A DNA stretch of 44,479 nucleotides. It comes from Thermococcus sp. GTDB taxonomy: Archaea; Methanobacteriota_B; Thermococci; Thermococcales; Thermococcaceae. Position 1 is the stretch's first letter. Each line of letters begins with the position of its first letter. Position numbers and translations under genes: made by a program. Where the stretch lies: assembly GCF_027052235.1 (NCBI RefSeq), contig NZ_JALUFF010000033.1, forward strand, positions 1-44,479, given 5' to 3'. The notes beneath the pieces were generated by a model. It saw only the letters and a program-made list of their open reading frames with translations, searched no databases and had not been told where the DNA came from. Shown here piece after piece: positions 17,050 to 28,670 of this stretch.

Positions 17050-18609
17050 ATGGAAGCCCAGAGGGATCAATGGGCGACCAAGATCGGTTTGATTCTTGCC
17101 ATGGCCGGTAACGCCGTCGGCCTTGGTAACTTCGTCAGGTTTCCAACACAGGTCGCCCAGAACGGCGGCGGCGCCTTCATGGTGCCGTACTTCATAGCGC
17201 TGTTCTTCCTAGGTATTCCAGTGATGTGGATTGAGTGGGTCGCCGGTCGCTACGGTGGAAGGTATGGCCACGGTACTCTCGGTCCAACATACTACCTCAT
17301 GGCCAGGGAGAGCCTCAAGCCGAGGAGCGCCCTCTGGTGGGGTGTCATCAGCGGTATGCTGGCCTTCAGCTTAACCGTTCTGCTCAACAGCTACTACCTG
17401 CACCTCATCGGCTGGTCGGCAGCTTACTCGTGGTTCAGCATAACAGGGGCATACTTCGGAACCAACACCGGCCAGTTCTTCAGCAACTACCTCAGCAACC
17501 ATGGTGAGGTGTTCCTGTTCTGGGGCATAACCGTTGTCCTGCTGGCGATAGCGGTCGGCCAAGGTGTCAGCAAGGGTATCGAGAGATGGGTCAAGGTAAT
17601 GATGCCATTGCTCTACATCTTCGCAATCATAATGGTCGGCTACATCTTCGTCCTGGGCTCACCAATAGACCCCAACTGGAGCACCATCGACGGATTCAAG
17701 TTCATCTGGAGCCCGAACTGGAGCTACCTCAGTGCGCACCTCTGGGACGTCATGCTCGCTGCGACTGGGCAGATATTCTTCACCCTCTCGCTCGGTATGG
17801 GTATCATCCAGAATTACGCAAGCTATCTCGGCCCAAAGGATGACGTTGCCCTCAGCGGTCTCGCAACGGTTTCGCTCAACGAGTTCGCCGAAGTGGTTCT
17901 CGGTGGTTCAATAGCCATACCGCTCGCTACCGCCTACGCCCCCAAGATAGTCCCGTCCGATGTCCTCGCCAAGGGCAAGAACGAGGCCCTCGCATGGATC
18001 GGCCACAAGTTCGGTCTCGGATTCTCATACACCAGCCTGCCAAACGTCTTCGTAAGCATGGGCGACGCTGGTAAGTTCTTCGGTGCACTATGGTTCCTCC
18101 TGCTTTGGTTCGCGGGCTTCACATCGGCCATAGCAATGTACAACTATCTTGTGGCCCTGCTTGAGGAGGACCTCAACATCAAGAGGAGCATAGGCACATG
18201 GGTAGTCTTCCTCATATACTTCATAATGGGACTGCCGGTCGTTTACATCAGCGGTTACATGGACCAGGTTGACGCGTGGGTCAGCTTCCAGCTGACACTG
18301 CTGGCGCTGTTTGACATCATCGTTGCAGTGTACCTCTTCAAGCCCGACAACTTCTGGAAGGAGCTCCACGAGGGTGCATGGATGGAAGTTCCCGGCTGGT
18401 ACAAGCCAATAATCCTCTACATAGCACCAATACTCCTCCTGCTACCGCTGGTCGGAACCTTCAAGGGCTTCATAAGCGGAAGGATCGGTATCGCACCGTG
18501 GACGGCAATAATCGTCATGTGGATTATTGGATTCATTGAGAGCTACTACTCCATCAAGAGGAAGTACGGCGAGGAGCTGGAGAAGAACGAAGTAATCATA
18601 AGGGTCTGA
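17050..18609 (+). CDS. Sodium-dependent amino acid symporter, NSS (neurotransmitter:sodium symporter) family
   Basis: 519 aa with about 12 transmembrane segments, usual for prokaryotic NSS/SNF proteins such as LeuT and MetP. TM1 carries GNAVGLGNFVRFP followed by NGGGAF, the unwound helix that binds Na+ and the substrate amino group. It imports an amino acid with Na+, which suits a cell that also runs a Na+-pumping decarboxylase. The substrate cannot be read from sequence. A 35-residue single-helix gene follows 10 bases after its stop, as in MetP-MetS type transporters. Confidence 0.92.
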   Translation: MEAQRDQWATKIGLILAMAGNAVGLGNFVRFPTQVAQNGGGAFMVPYFIALFFLGIPVMWIEWVAGRYGGRYGHGTLGPTYYLMARESLKPRSALWWGVISGMLAFSLTVLLNSYYLHLIGWSAAYSWFSITGAYFGTNTGQFFSNYLSNHGEVFLFWGITVVLLAIAVGQGVSKGIERWVKVMMPLLYIFAIIMVGYIFVLGSPIDPNWSTIDGFKFIWSPNWSYLSAHLWDVMLAATGQIFFTLSLGMGIIQNYASYLGPKDDVALSGLATVSLNEFAEVVLGGSIAIPLATAYAPKIVPSDVLAKGKNEALAWIGHKFGLGFSYTSLPNVFVSMGDAGKFFGALWFLLLWFAGFTSAIAMYNYLVALLEEDLNIKRSIGTWVVFLIYFIMGLPVVYISGYMDQVDAWVSFQLTLLALFDIIVAVYLFKPDNFWKELHEGAWMEVPGWYKPIILYIAPILLLLPLVGTFKGFISGRIGIAPWTAIIVMWIIGFIESYYSIKRKYGEELEKNEVIIRV

Positions 18610-18619
18610 GGTGATGGCA

Positions 18620-18727
18620 ATGGGAAGCTGGGTCATCTACATGCTCTCCGCTTGGCTCGTTATTTTCGCCCTTATGGGCTGGAGCATTGGAAGGCTCCTC
18701 AAGGCCGAGAAGGCACAAGGGTCTTAA
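18620..18727 (+). CDS. MetS-like small subunit of the NSS symporter (35 aa)
   Basis: Starts MGSWVIYMLSAWLVIFALMG and ends in a basic tail (GRLLKAEKAQGS). It is a single transmembrane helix filling most of the protein. Start ATG 18620 has GAGGTG (18608-18613) 6 bases upstream; ATG 18614 abuts that site. Its position directly after an NSS transporter matches the MetS small subunits that accompany bacterial MetP methionine/alanine transporters. Too short for ordinary gene calling but well supported by ribosome binding site, composition and context. Confidence 0.8.
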   Translation: MGSWVIYMLSAWLVIFALMGWSIGRLLKAEKAQGS

Positions 18728-18761
18728 ACCCTCTTCTTTTTACCTTTCCGGAGGGGATAAA

Positions 18762-21849
<3,088 letters not shown>

Positions 21850-21863
21850 GTGTATCACCGAGG

Positions 21864-21890
21864 GTGTTATATACTCATCGTATTTAACTT
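21864..21890 (-). promoter_or_regulatory. Promoter region of the branching enzyme gene
   Basis: Minus strand has AAGTTAAATACG (centre about 21884) and GAGTATATAACACC (centre about 21870). The first gives a start near 21858 and keeps the GGTGAT site; the second would place the start inside the coding region and is less likely for this start codon. Confidence 0.4.
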
Positions 21891-21930
21891 TATCCCGTCC
21901 GGAAGTGTCGTCCGTGACAGAAATGGACAT

Positions 21931-21946
21931 TCAAGCTTATAACCTC
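21931..21946 (+). promoter_or_regulatory. rqcH promoter
   Basis: CATTCAAGCTTATAACC contains TATA core CTTATAAC, centre about 21939. Expected start near 21965 gives a very short leader holding GGGTGGG before ATG 21974. Confidence 0.5.
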
Positions 21947-21973
21947 CCGGCCCAACTTCACCCGGGTGGGAAG

Positions 21974-23926
21974 ATGAAAGAAGAAATGAGCTCCGTTGAC
22001 ATAAGATACGTTGTGAGGGAACTCCAGTGGCTGGTTGGTTCTCGCGTTGACAAGGTTTACCACGACGGGGACGAGATAAGGATAAAGCTCCGCACGAAGG
22101 AAGGGAGGGCCGATTTAATACTTCAGGCTGGCAAGAGGTTCCACCTCACGAGCTACGTCAAGGAAGCTCCAAAACAGCCGTCGAGCTTCACCATGCTCCT
22201 CAGGAAGTACCTTGGTGGGGGCTTCATAGATGCCATAGAGCAACACCAGTTCGATAGGATTGTGAAGATAAGGGTTGGAAACTACACCCTCATCGGCGAG
22301 CTCTTCAGGAGAGGTAACATCATCCTCGTTGACTCGGAGAACAGAATCATCTCCGCCCTGCGCTATGAAGAGTACAGGGACAGGGCCATAAAGCCCAACG
22401 CCGAGTACCGCTTTCCGCCGGCGAGAGAGAACCCTCTGGATGTCTCGTTCGAGCGCTTTCTTGAGCTCATGAGGGAGAACGAAAACCTTGAACTGGTCAG
22501 GGCTCTGGCCAGAAAGCTCAACATGGGCGGCCTCTACGCGGAGGAGATATCCATAAGGGCCGGCTTCGAGAAGACAACTCCAGTTAGGGAGCTGAGCGAC
22601 GATGACCTTAGGAGGGTTTACGAGGCCATGCTGAGCACTTTCAACGACGAGCCAAGGCCGAACATAGTTTTCAAAGATGGGAACATGCATGACGTCGTTC
22701 CAATAGAGCTGAGGGTCTATGAGGGACTTGAGAAGAGGTACTTCAACACCTTCAGCGAGGCCCTTGATGAGTACTTTGGGAGGCTGACGATTGAGAAGGC
22801 CAGAATAGAGCAGACGAGGAAGCTCGAAGCCAAGAAGAGACAGCTCTTAATGACGCTCAAGAAGCAGGAGGAGATGCTCAAGGGCTTTGAGAAGGCAATG
22901 AACGAGAACCAGGAGATAGGCGACCTAATTTACGCGAACTATTCTGTGGTTGAGCGCCTCCTTGAGGAGTTCAAGAGGGCAACGGAAAAGCTCGGTTGGG
23001 ATGAGTTCAAGAAGAGAATCGAGGAGGGCAAGAAGGCTGGAAACAGAGTGGCCTTAATGGTGAAGGGAATCGACCCGAAGGAGAAGGCGGTAACGATCGA
23101 GCTTGAGGGGAAAAAAGTGAAGCTTCACCTCGACAGAAGCCTCGGCGAGAATGCAGAGCTCTACTACGAGAAGGCCAAGAAGTTCAGGCACAAGTATGAA
23201 GGGGCCCTCAAAGCCTACGAAGATACGAAAAGGAAGTTAGAAGAGGTTGAGAAGCTAATCGAGGAGGAGATGAAGAAGGAGCTCAACGTGAAGAAAATCG
23301 AGAGGAGAAAGAAGAAGTGGTTCGAGAAGTTCCGCTGGTTCGTTTCGAGTGAGGGCTTTCTGGTTTTAGCCGGTAAAGACGCGAGCACCAACGAGATTCT
23401 GATAAAGAGACACATGAGCGATAACGACCTCTACTGCCACGCTGACGTCTACGGTGCCCCCCACGTCATCATTAAAGATGGTCAGAAGGCAGGTGAAAAA
23501 ACCATCTTCGAGGCCTGCCAGTTCGCGGTTTCGATGAGCAGGGCGTGGAGTCAGGGCCTCTACTCGGCCGACGCCTACTGGGCCTATCCAGGGCAGGTGA
23601 CGAAGCAGGCCCCGAGTGGAGAATATCTAGGCAAAGGGGCATTCATGGTCTACGGAAAGAGGAACTGGCTTCATGGACTGCCCCTGAAGCTGGCAGTTGG
23701 CGTTGTGAGCTACGAGGGCGAGGACTTCGTCGTCTGCGCGCCGGTTGATGCGATAAAAGCCCACACAAAGCGCTACATCGTCATAAGGCCTGGCAGGCTT
23801 AAGAAGGGCGAGCTTGTCAAGAAAATCAAAGCCATTCTCGAAAAGTGGGGCTATCGGGTTAGGGAGGAAGACCTCAACGCCATCCTTCCACCCGGAGGGG
23901 GAGAGATAGCCGAGGTGGTCGGCTGA
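21974..23926 (+). CDS. rqcH: RqcH/NFACT family ribosome-rescue protein
   Basis: 650 aa, full length for archaeal NFACT. The N-terminal NFACT-N domain (MSSVDIRYVVRELQWLVGSRVDKVY) includes the conserved Asp-Arg pair in QFDRIVKIRVG, followed by a helix-hairpin-helix and long coiled coil (about residues 270-490). The NFACT-R domain follows (WFVSSEGFLVLAGKDASTNE, then ADVYGAPHVIIK). In bacteria and archaea these bind split 50S subunits carrying stalled peptidyl-tRNA and direct C-terminal tailing. ATG 21974 follows GGGTGGG; ATG 21986 is an alternative. The stop abuts the stop of the convergent small membrane gene. Confidence 0.95.
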   Translation: MKEEMSSVDIRYVVRELQWLVGSRVDKVYHDGDEIRIKLRTKEGRADLILQAGKRFHLTSYVKEAPKQPSSFTMLLRKYLGGGFIDAIEQHQFDRIVKIRVGNYTLIGELFRRGNIILVDSENRIISALRYEEYRDRAIKPNAEYRFPPARENPLDVSFERFLELMRENENLELVRALARKLNMGGLYAEEISIRAGFEKTTPVRELSDDDLRRVYEAMLSTFNDEPRPNIVFKDGNMHDVVPIELRVYEGLEKRYFNTFSEALDEYFGRLTIEKARIEQTRKLEAKKRQLLMTLKKQEEMLKGFEKAMNENQEIGDLIYANYSVVERLLEEFKRATEKLGWDEFKKRIEEGKKAGNRVALMVKGIDPKEKAVTIELEGKKVKLHLDRSLGENAELYYEKAKKFRHKYEGALKAYEDTKRKLEEVEKLIEEEMKKELNVKKIERRKKKWFEKFRWFVSSEGFLVLAGKDASTNEILIKRHMSDNDLYCHADVYGAPHVIIKDGQKAGEKTIFEACQFAVSMSRAWSQGLYSADAYWAYPGQVTKQAPSGEYLGKGAFMVYGKRNWLHGLPLKLAVGVVSYEGEDFVVCAPVDAIKAHTKRYIVIRPGRLKKGELVKKIKAILEKWGYRVREEDLNAILPPGGGEIAEVVG

Positions 23927-24349
23927 TCACTTCTTCCCCTTTCCGCCTCCAGCGAGGCCTATGAGGAACCCAATTCCGCCGACGATGTATCCGTAGGAGA
24001 TGATGTTGAAGAGCCCCTTGCCGGTCGTTGTCAATATCGGGTAAGTGAGCAGGGCCATGCCTATTATCCCGAGGAGGTGGCCTCCCCTGCCTCCGGTGAG
24101 CCCGAAGAGAGCTCCGATGAGTATCAGGGAAACGCCAGCAACGTAGGACAGGAAGAGCATCGAGGCGTTGGTGGGACTCTGGCTGAGGTCTTTCACGGTC
24201 TCCTCTATCTGGGTGACGTTGCTGTAGAGCCCCTTCGCAATCTCCATCATGGTCACCTGCTCGGTTCCGTACCAGGTCTGGGTCTGGAACCAGGGCATCA
24301 GGAAGGAGAAGAGCACCAGAACCGCAGCTAAGAACCCGACGACCCTCAT
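23927..24349 (-). CDS. Small membrane protein, function unknown
   Basis: 140 aa. N-terminal hydrophobic segment (VVGFLAAVLVLFSFLMPWF), an external-looking polar loop of about 45 residues with N-x-T/S sequons, then three hydrophobic segments (FLSYVAGVSLILIGALFG, LLGIIGMALLTYPIL, YIVGGIGFLIGLAGGG) and a basic tail. ATG 24349 has GGAGGGAT upstream. No family recognised. A TATA-like GGTTTAAAGC lies at about 24382-24391 on the minus strand. Confidence 0.8.
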   Translation of the reverse strand: MRVVGFLAAVLVLFSFLMPWFQTQTWYGTEQVTMMEIAKGLYSNVTQIEETVKDLSQSPTNASMLFLSYVAGVSLILIGALFGLTGGRGGHLLGIIGMALLTYPILTTTGKGLFNIISYGYIVGGIGFLIGLAGGGKGKK

Positions 24350-24398
24350 GGTAAATCCCTCCCATATTTAGATGACCTTGATGCTTTAAACCTTCCCC

Positions 24399-24815
24399 TC
24401 AGACGAGCTCCTTTCCGGTTCCCGTCATGACGAGCTTTCCGTGCTTAACCCCCTTGAGGCTCAAAAGCCTGTCCGCTATCTCCTTTATCCTGCTCGCCTT
24501 GCCTTTGACGATGACGACCTCAAGGCAGTTGTGCTCGTCCATGTGGACGTGGATGCTCGAAATTATCTCCTCAAGGTAGTCGTGCTGTAAATCGAGGAGT
24601 TCCTTCACAACATCGGCCTCATCATGGTTGTAGAGCATCGTTATGGTTCCAGCGACTTCAGCGTCCCCAACCTCCCACTCGTGCCTCACTATGAAGTCCC
24701 TCATGAGGTCCCTTATGGCCTCGCTCCTGTTGACGTAGCCCCTCTCCTTGATTATCCTGTCAAAGCGTTCCAGCAACTCCTCGGGAACCGAGACGCCAAA
24801 GCGGACTATCTTCAT
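24399..24815 (-). CDS. nikR: NikR-type nickel-responsive transcription regulator
   Basis: 138 aa, the usual NikR length. N-terminal ribbon-helix-helix ([19 protein letters not shown] ... [13 protein letters not shown]) binds DNA. C-terminal ACT-like domain has the nickel ligands: His of DLQHDY, His-x-His in [11 protein letters not shown] and the Cys five residues later. It represses nickel uptake genes when Ni2+ is bound; no nickel transporter is visible in this window. Start ATG 24815 has GGTGGTG just upstream. Confidence 0.92.
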   Translation of the reverse strand: MKIVRFGVSVPEELLERFDRIIKERGYVNRSEAIRDLMRDFIVRHEWEVGDAEVAGTITMLYNHDEADVVKELLDLQHDYLEEIISSIHVHMDEHNCLEVVIVKGKASRIKEIADRLLSLKGVKHGKLVMTGTGKELV

Positions 24816-24861
24816 AGCACCACCAAGGTAAGTATTCACACCGGAGTTAAAAAGATGTTCC

Positions 24862-24878
24862 AAAAGCCTTATTATCCC
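24862..24878 (+). promoter_or_regulatory. Promoter giving a leaderless transcript for the gene at 24898
   Basis: AAAAGCCTTATTATCCC has TATA core TTATTAT centred at about 24872, exactly 26 bases before ATG 24898. No ribosome binding site precedes that ATG, consistent with a leaderless mRNA. Confidence 0.55.
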
Positions 24879-24897
24879 CCAATCCGAATGCCTCACC

Positions 24898-25344
24898 ATG
24901 AGGCTCAACGAACTCTATCCCCTAGCGAGGCGCGAGTTTGCCGAGGATTTAATATTCGAGCTGGGTGAAACCCCGGTAACGCTCTCAATAAAGGGCCTCC
25001 TGATAGCAAGAAGCCCGAGCGAGGGCTATAACTTCTCCTTCTTCGAGGTTACAGGCAATGACTTCGTGCTGGCCGTTCAAATGAAGGGGTTCGTGCTCTA
25101 CATCGGGATTGAAAGCGACGAGGAGCTCGACGAGGAGGAGTTCCTTGAGCTCGGAAGGGCTCTCCTTGAGTACCTGACCCCCAAGATAGCGACCCTCATA
25201 ACCGAGGCCGAGAGGAAGTACTCCGGAAAGGCGGACATACTCCTCGACGACGGCATGTCACCCGAGCTGAAGGAGTTCTTCTTCTCCCTCCTGGCAAAGC
25301 ACCGGGCCGGAAAAAGCCCCTACGAACAGACCGAGATGGCATAG
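24898..25344 (+). CDS. Conserved-looking acidic protein, function unknown
   Basis: 148 aa, soluble, acidic ([20 protein letters not shown]). Predicted mixed alpha/beta, no transmembrane helix or cofactor motif visible. I do not recognise the family. ATG 24898 appears leaderless. It ends 11 bases before the first of two paralogous exported proteins and probably heads their transcript, but a functional link is not shown. Confidence 0.75.
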   Translation: MRLNELYPLARREFAEDLIFELGETPVTLSIKGLLIARSPSEGYNFSFFEVTGNDFVLAVQMKGFVLYIGIESDEELDEEEFLELGRALLEYLTPKIATLITEAERKYSGKADILLDDGMSPELKEFFFSLLAKHRAGKSPYEQTEMA

Positions 25345-25355
25345 GGGTGGGTAAA

Positions 25356-26132
25356 TTGAAAAGCTGGGAAAGAATGGTGAGCCTTGTTGTGCTGGCAGTC
25401 CTCATCGTCGCCCTTCTGAACGTCTTCGTCCCGGGTGAAGAAGGCGAGAAGGTTAGGGGAGTGAAAAGGCCCGTCCTCTGGGCAATAGACGAGCCACCCA
25501 TCCTGAAGGAGGCTGAGTGGGAGGAGAAGGATGGAGTCGAGATTGCAACGCTCCCGGCCGAGAAGTGGAAGGAGCTGAGCCTTCAGCTCAAGGCCCTAGG
25601 ATACTTCCCCGTCTACGGAAACTGGAGCGGTGAATGCAGATGGACGCTGTGGGCCGGAAAGGAGCTCTACTACGTTGAGCTGTCCGGGGAAAAGATAAGG
25701 GTTGCCAGGGGAGAGGTAAACTACCTACTCGACTGGATAGGTGAGAACTCCGGATGCGGGAAACCAAGCGCCGAGACGAGGATCATCGGGCCAGACCCGG
25801 GGAAGGCGCTGGCCTATGTTGTGACGCTCATAGGGGAGGCCTCTCAGAAGATCGGTATCCTCGCTTTCCCGGGCGAGTGGAAGTGGGGAGCACCGAACTG
25901 GAGCCTCGCCAACTGGACGCTGAGGGCCGGGAACGTCACGGTCATTGTCCTCATCTACGGCACCGAGGAGCAGGCCCGCTACGCCTCCTCCTTCATGAAG
26001 GACTGTGCCTGCATCCATGCCCTCGGCTACGTTGCCCTCCTCTCCCTCAGGGGAGACCCCTACGATGTCGAACGCCTTTACCGGGCCCTTGAGTCCGTTA
26101 TGAAAGAGGAGGAAATCAGAGAGTGCGGGTGA
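25356..26132 (+). CDS. Membrane-anchored extracytoplasmic protein, paralogue 1 of a tandem pair
   Basis: 258 aa. N-terminal hydrophobic anchor (MVSLVVLAVLIVALLNVFV) followed by an external domain. It shares with the next gene LWxxxxPP, YGNWSGECRWTLW (versus SGNWSGTECQWSLW), CGKPS, PGKA and VLIYGTEEQARYA. Cysteines occur in the shared positions. Start TTG 25356 is inferred from GGGGTGGG four bases upstream; an in-frame GTG at 25347 lies within that site. Function unknown; several N-x-S/T sequons suggest a cell-surface glycoprotein. Confidence 0.75.
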   Translation: MKSWERMVSLVVLAVLIVALLNVFVPGEEGEKVRGVKRPVLWAIDEPPILKEAEWEEKDGVEIATLPAEKWKELSLQLKALGYFPVYGNWSGECRWTLWAGKELYYVELSGEKIRVARGEVNYLLDWIGENSGCGKPSAETRIIGPDPGKALAYVVTLIGEASQKIGILAFPGEWKWGAPNWSLANWTLRAGNVTVIVLIYGTEEQARYASSFMKDCACIHALGYVALLSLRGDPYDVERLYRALESVMKEEEIRECG

Positions 26133-26137
26133 TGAGC

Positions 26138-26920
26138 ATGAAGAGGGTCCTCGGGGCCATCATAGCCATCGCGGTTCTGGCGTCTGCCCTCTACTACTGG
26201 GGAAGGGACGAGGTGAAACCCGTTGAAAAGCCCGCCCTCTGGGGCCTCACCGACCCGCCGGCTCTGACAGATATGAGCTGGGAAAAGACCGGTAACGCTG
26301 AAGTCCTGAAGGTCGAGAACGGGAGCGCGCCCCAGCTTTATGGAGAAGTCATAGCAGAGCTCCAGGATCTGGGCTACTCCATGTCCTCCGGGAACTGGAG
26401 CGGAACGGAGTGCCAGTGGAGCCTCTGGGAGAGGGCCGGAGGAAAGGCCTACTACGTGGCCTACAACGGGAGTACCTTTTTGGCCGTGAGGGGAAGCTCC
26501 AGTGGCGTCCTCAACGAGACCCGGAGGGAATGGCTCTGCGGACGACCCTCGGGATCCTTCATAGCGAGTGCCCCGAGCCCAGGGAAGGCCGCTGAGGTTC
26601 TGGCGATAGGCCTCGGAAAGGAGCTTATGGATGCCGGTATTTCCATTGGGCAGGCCAACTGGAGCGGGCCTCTCCCCGACTGGTACCTCGCAAAGTTCTC
26701 CTTCGAAGCCAAGACGGGCGACGGCGTGCAGGTGCTCATCCTGATATACTCCAGGGAAGACCAGGTCAGGTACGCCAAATACCTCCTCAGGAAAGCCGAT
26801 AGGGGTCTGAGGTTCATAGAAAGCGACGCCGGGCAATACAGGGCCCTCATCGTCCTGAAGGGGAGGAAGGCGGACGTTGAGAGGGTTCTCTCGATTATCA
26901 CCGAGACTCCAAAGGGCTGA
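26138..26920 (+). CDS. Membrane-anchored extracytoplasmic protein, paralogue 2 of a tandem pair
   Basis: 260 aa. Signal anchor VLGAIIAIAVLASALYYW, then an external domain parallel to paralogue 1: PALWGLTDPPALTDMSW, SGNWSGTECQWSLW, CGRPS, PSPGKAAEV, ANWSG and VLILIYSREDQVRYAKY. The two are clearly related but strongly diverged, so the duplication is old. ATG 26138 is spaced properly from GGGTGAT; ATG 26132 overlaps the preceding stop. Function unknown. No promoter precedes it, so co-translation with paralogue 1 is expected. Confidence 0.78.
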   Translation: MKRVLGAIIAIAVLASALYYWGRDEVKPVEKPALWGLTDPPALTDMSWEKTGNAEVLKVENGSAPQLYGEVIAELQDLGYSMSSGNWSGTECQWSLWERAGGKAYYVAYNGSTFLAVRGSSSGVLNETRREWLCGRPSGSFIASAPSPGKAAEVLAIGLGKELMDAGISIGQANWSGPLPDWYLAKFSFEAKTGDGVQVLILIYSREDQVRYAKYLLRKADRGLRFIESDAGQYRALIVLKGRKADVERVLSIITETPKG

Positions 26921-26984
26921 CGTTTGGACGGATTTTTCCATACTTTCCCCATCTTTTTCGTCAGAGCACCGAATTTATCCCCAA

Positions 26985-27245
26985 AAAACATATAAATGGG
27001 GAAGTGTTCTGCACTACGATGCCCAATGACAGTCAGGAGTGATCGTTTTTGGCTTTATATGCGCCCCCTTAATGGAGCTCTTTAGCCCACAATCTCAAGG
27101 GCGGGATTGCTTTTGGCCCTGAACTGAGAAGGGTGCTCGTTTTTGGAGATGAGCTAAACTCCCCACTTTCCGGTTTAGCCATCACGCTCATTATTCCCTC
27201 GCTTTTGGGACTTTTTCTTCAAGAAGTCAAGACGGAGGTGTTAGA
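26985..27245 (+). promoter_or_regulatory. trpB2 promoter and long structured leader
   Basis: TATA element AACATATAAATGG (26988-27000, core centre about 26993) predicts a start at about 27019, leaving a leader of about 227 bases. Features: a 7-codon ORF ATG CCC ... TGA (27019-27042) at the predicted 5' end; hairpin CTCAAGGGC/GCCCT..TGAG (27094-27128); hairpin GCTAAAC/GTTTAGC (27153-27159 with 27173-27179), whose left arm could instead pair with TTTAGC at 27081-27086; and repeated (G/C)TTTTTGG or GCTTTTGG tracts. The ribosome binding site GGAGG is at 27235-27239. No protein gene supported. Confidence 0.55.
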
Positions 27246-28574
27246 ATGAAAGCCGTTCTTCCGGATTCGAAGATACCGAAGAAGTGGTACAACATTTTGC
27301 CGGACCTTCCGGAGCCTCTAGCGCCACCCCTCGACCCGGAGACGAACGAACCGATTGAACCCGAGAAGCTACTCAGGATTTTCGCGGCCGAGCTGGTAAA
27401 GCAGGAAGTCAGCAACGAGCGCTACATCGAAATACCCGCGGAGGTCAGGAGGCTCTACGCCAAGATTGGAAGGCCCACCCCCCTCTTCCGGGCGACGCAC
27501 CTTGAAAAGGCCCTCGGCACGCCGGCGAGGATATACTTCAAGTTCGAGGGTGCAACGGTAACCGGAAGCCACAAGATAAACACGGCATTGGCTCAAGCCT
27601 ACTACGCCAAGAAGCAGGGAATCGAGAGGCTTGTCACAGAGACGGGAGCGGGCCAGTGGGGAACTGCCTTGAGCTTAGCAGGAGCACTCCTTGGCCTGAA
27701 GGTTCGCGTTTACATGGCCCGCGCCAGCTACCAGCAGAAGCCCTACAGGAAGACGATTATGCGCCTCTACGGAGCGGAAATCTACCCGAGCCCGAGCGAC
27801 AGGACAGAAATCGGACGGAAGTTTTTGGCAGAAGATCCAAACCACCCCGGAGGGTTGGGTATAGCCATAAGCGAGGCCATTGAAGACGTTTTGAGAGACG
27901 AAAAGGCCCGCTACGCCCTCGGAAGCGTGCTGAACCACGTCCTCATGCACCAGACGGTCATAGGGCTGGAAGCTAAAGAGCAGATGAGGGAGTTTGAAGA
28001 ACCGGACGTTATAATCGGCTGCGTCGGCGGCGGGAGCAACTTCGCCGGCTTGGCATATCCGTTCGTGAAGGAAGTCCTTGACGGCAAAGCCGAGTACGAG
28101 TTCATAGCGGTTGAACCTAAAGCCGCTCCCTCCATGACGCGCGGTGTCTACAAGTACGACTACGGCGATTCCGGTGGCTACACTCCGAAGATGAAGATGC
28201 ACACTTTGGGCCACACCTACTACGTCCCGCCGATACACGCCGGCGGTTTACGCTACCACGGCTTAGCACCAACGCTCAGCGTTCTGATAAACCACGGAAT
28301 CGTCAGGCCAGTGGCCTACCACCAGAACGAGGTCTTCCAAGCGGCCGAGCTCTTCGCGAAGACCGAGGGCATAATTCCAGCCCCAGAAAGTGCACACGCA
28401 ATAAAGGGAGCGATAGACAGGGCACTGAAGGCGAAGGAAGAAGGAAAAGAGGAAGTCATACTCTTCAACCTCAGTGGACACGGCCTGCTCGACCTTCAGG
28501 GCTACGAGGACTACCTCGACGGAAAGCTTGAAGATTACGAGCCCGACTACTTCCCTGCTTTAGAGGAGCCCTGA
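27246..28574 (+). CDS. trpB: Tryptophan synthase beta-like subunit, TrpB2 type
   Basis: 442 aa, longer than TrpB1 and with the N-terminal extension ([22 protein letters not shown]) that marks the TrpB2 family. PLP Lys in TGSHKINTA, phosphate-binding CVGGGSNF, and SGHGLLDL near the C terminus. TrpB2 makes tryptophan from indole and serine, and in archaea often acts as an indole-salvage enzyme or with TrpA-like partners. It stands alone here, without trpA or other trp genes. ATG 27246 has GGAGGTG 6 bases upstream. Confidence 0.93.
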   Translation: MKAVLPDSKIPKKWYNILPDLPEPLAPPLDPETNEPIEPEKLLRIFAAELVKQEVSNERYIEIPAEVRRLYAKIGRPTPLFRATHLEKALGTPARIYFKFEGATVTGSHKINTALAQAYYAKKQGIERLVTETGAGQWGTALSLAGALLGLKVRVYMARASYQQKPYRKTIMRLYGAEIYPSPSDRTEIGRKFLAEDPNHPGGLGIAISEAIEDVLRDEKARYALGSVLNHVLMHQTVIGLEAKEQMREFEEPDVIIGCVGGGSNFAGLAYPFVKEVLDGKAEYEFIAVEPKAAPSMTRGVYKYDYGDSGGYTPKMKMHTLGHTYYVPPIHAGGLRYHGLAPTLSVLINHGIVRPVAYHQNEVFQAAELFAKTEGIIPAPESAHAIKGAIDRALKAKEEGKEEVILFNLSGHGLLDLQGYEDYLDGKLEDYEPDYFPALEEP

Positions 28575-28575
28575 C

Positions 28576-28594
28576 CCGGCTTTTTCTTTTTATG
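28576..28594 (+). terminator. T-rich terminator after trpB2
   Basis: CCCGGCTTTTTCTTTTTATG follows the stop codon almost immediately; weak pairing of CCGG with the CCCGGG just after is possible, but the U-run is the main feature. Confidence 0.5.
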
Positions 28595-28670
28595 CCCGGG
28601 AAAGTTGAATTTCTGGGAGCTCAAAAGCTTTTTAGAGGGTGGAGAGAATATAACGTAATGGTGGTTGTCT

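Noticed and set aside
26078-26941. 287-codon minus-strand frame opposite the second exported paralogue
   Set aside because: The plus frame has a signal anchor, a ribosome binding site and clear similarity to its neighbour; the minus frame has none.
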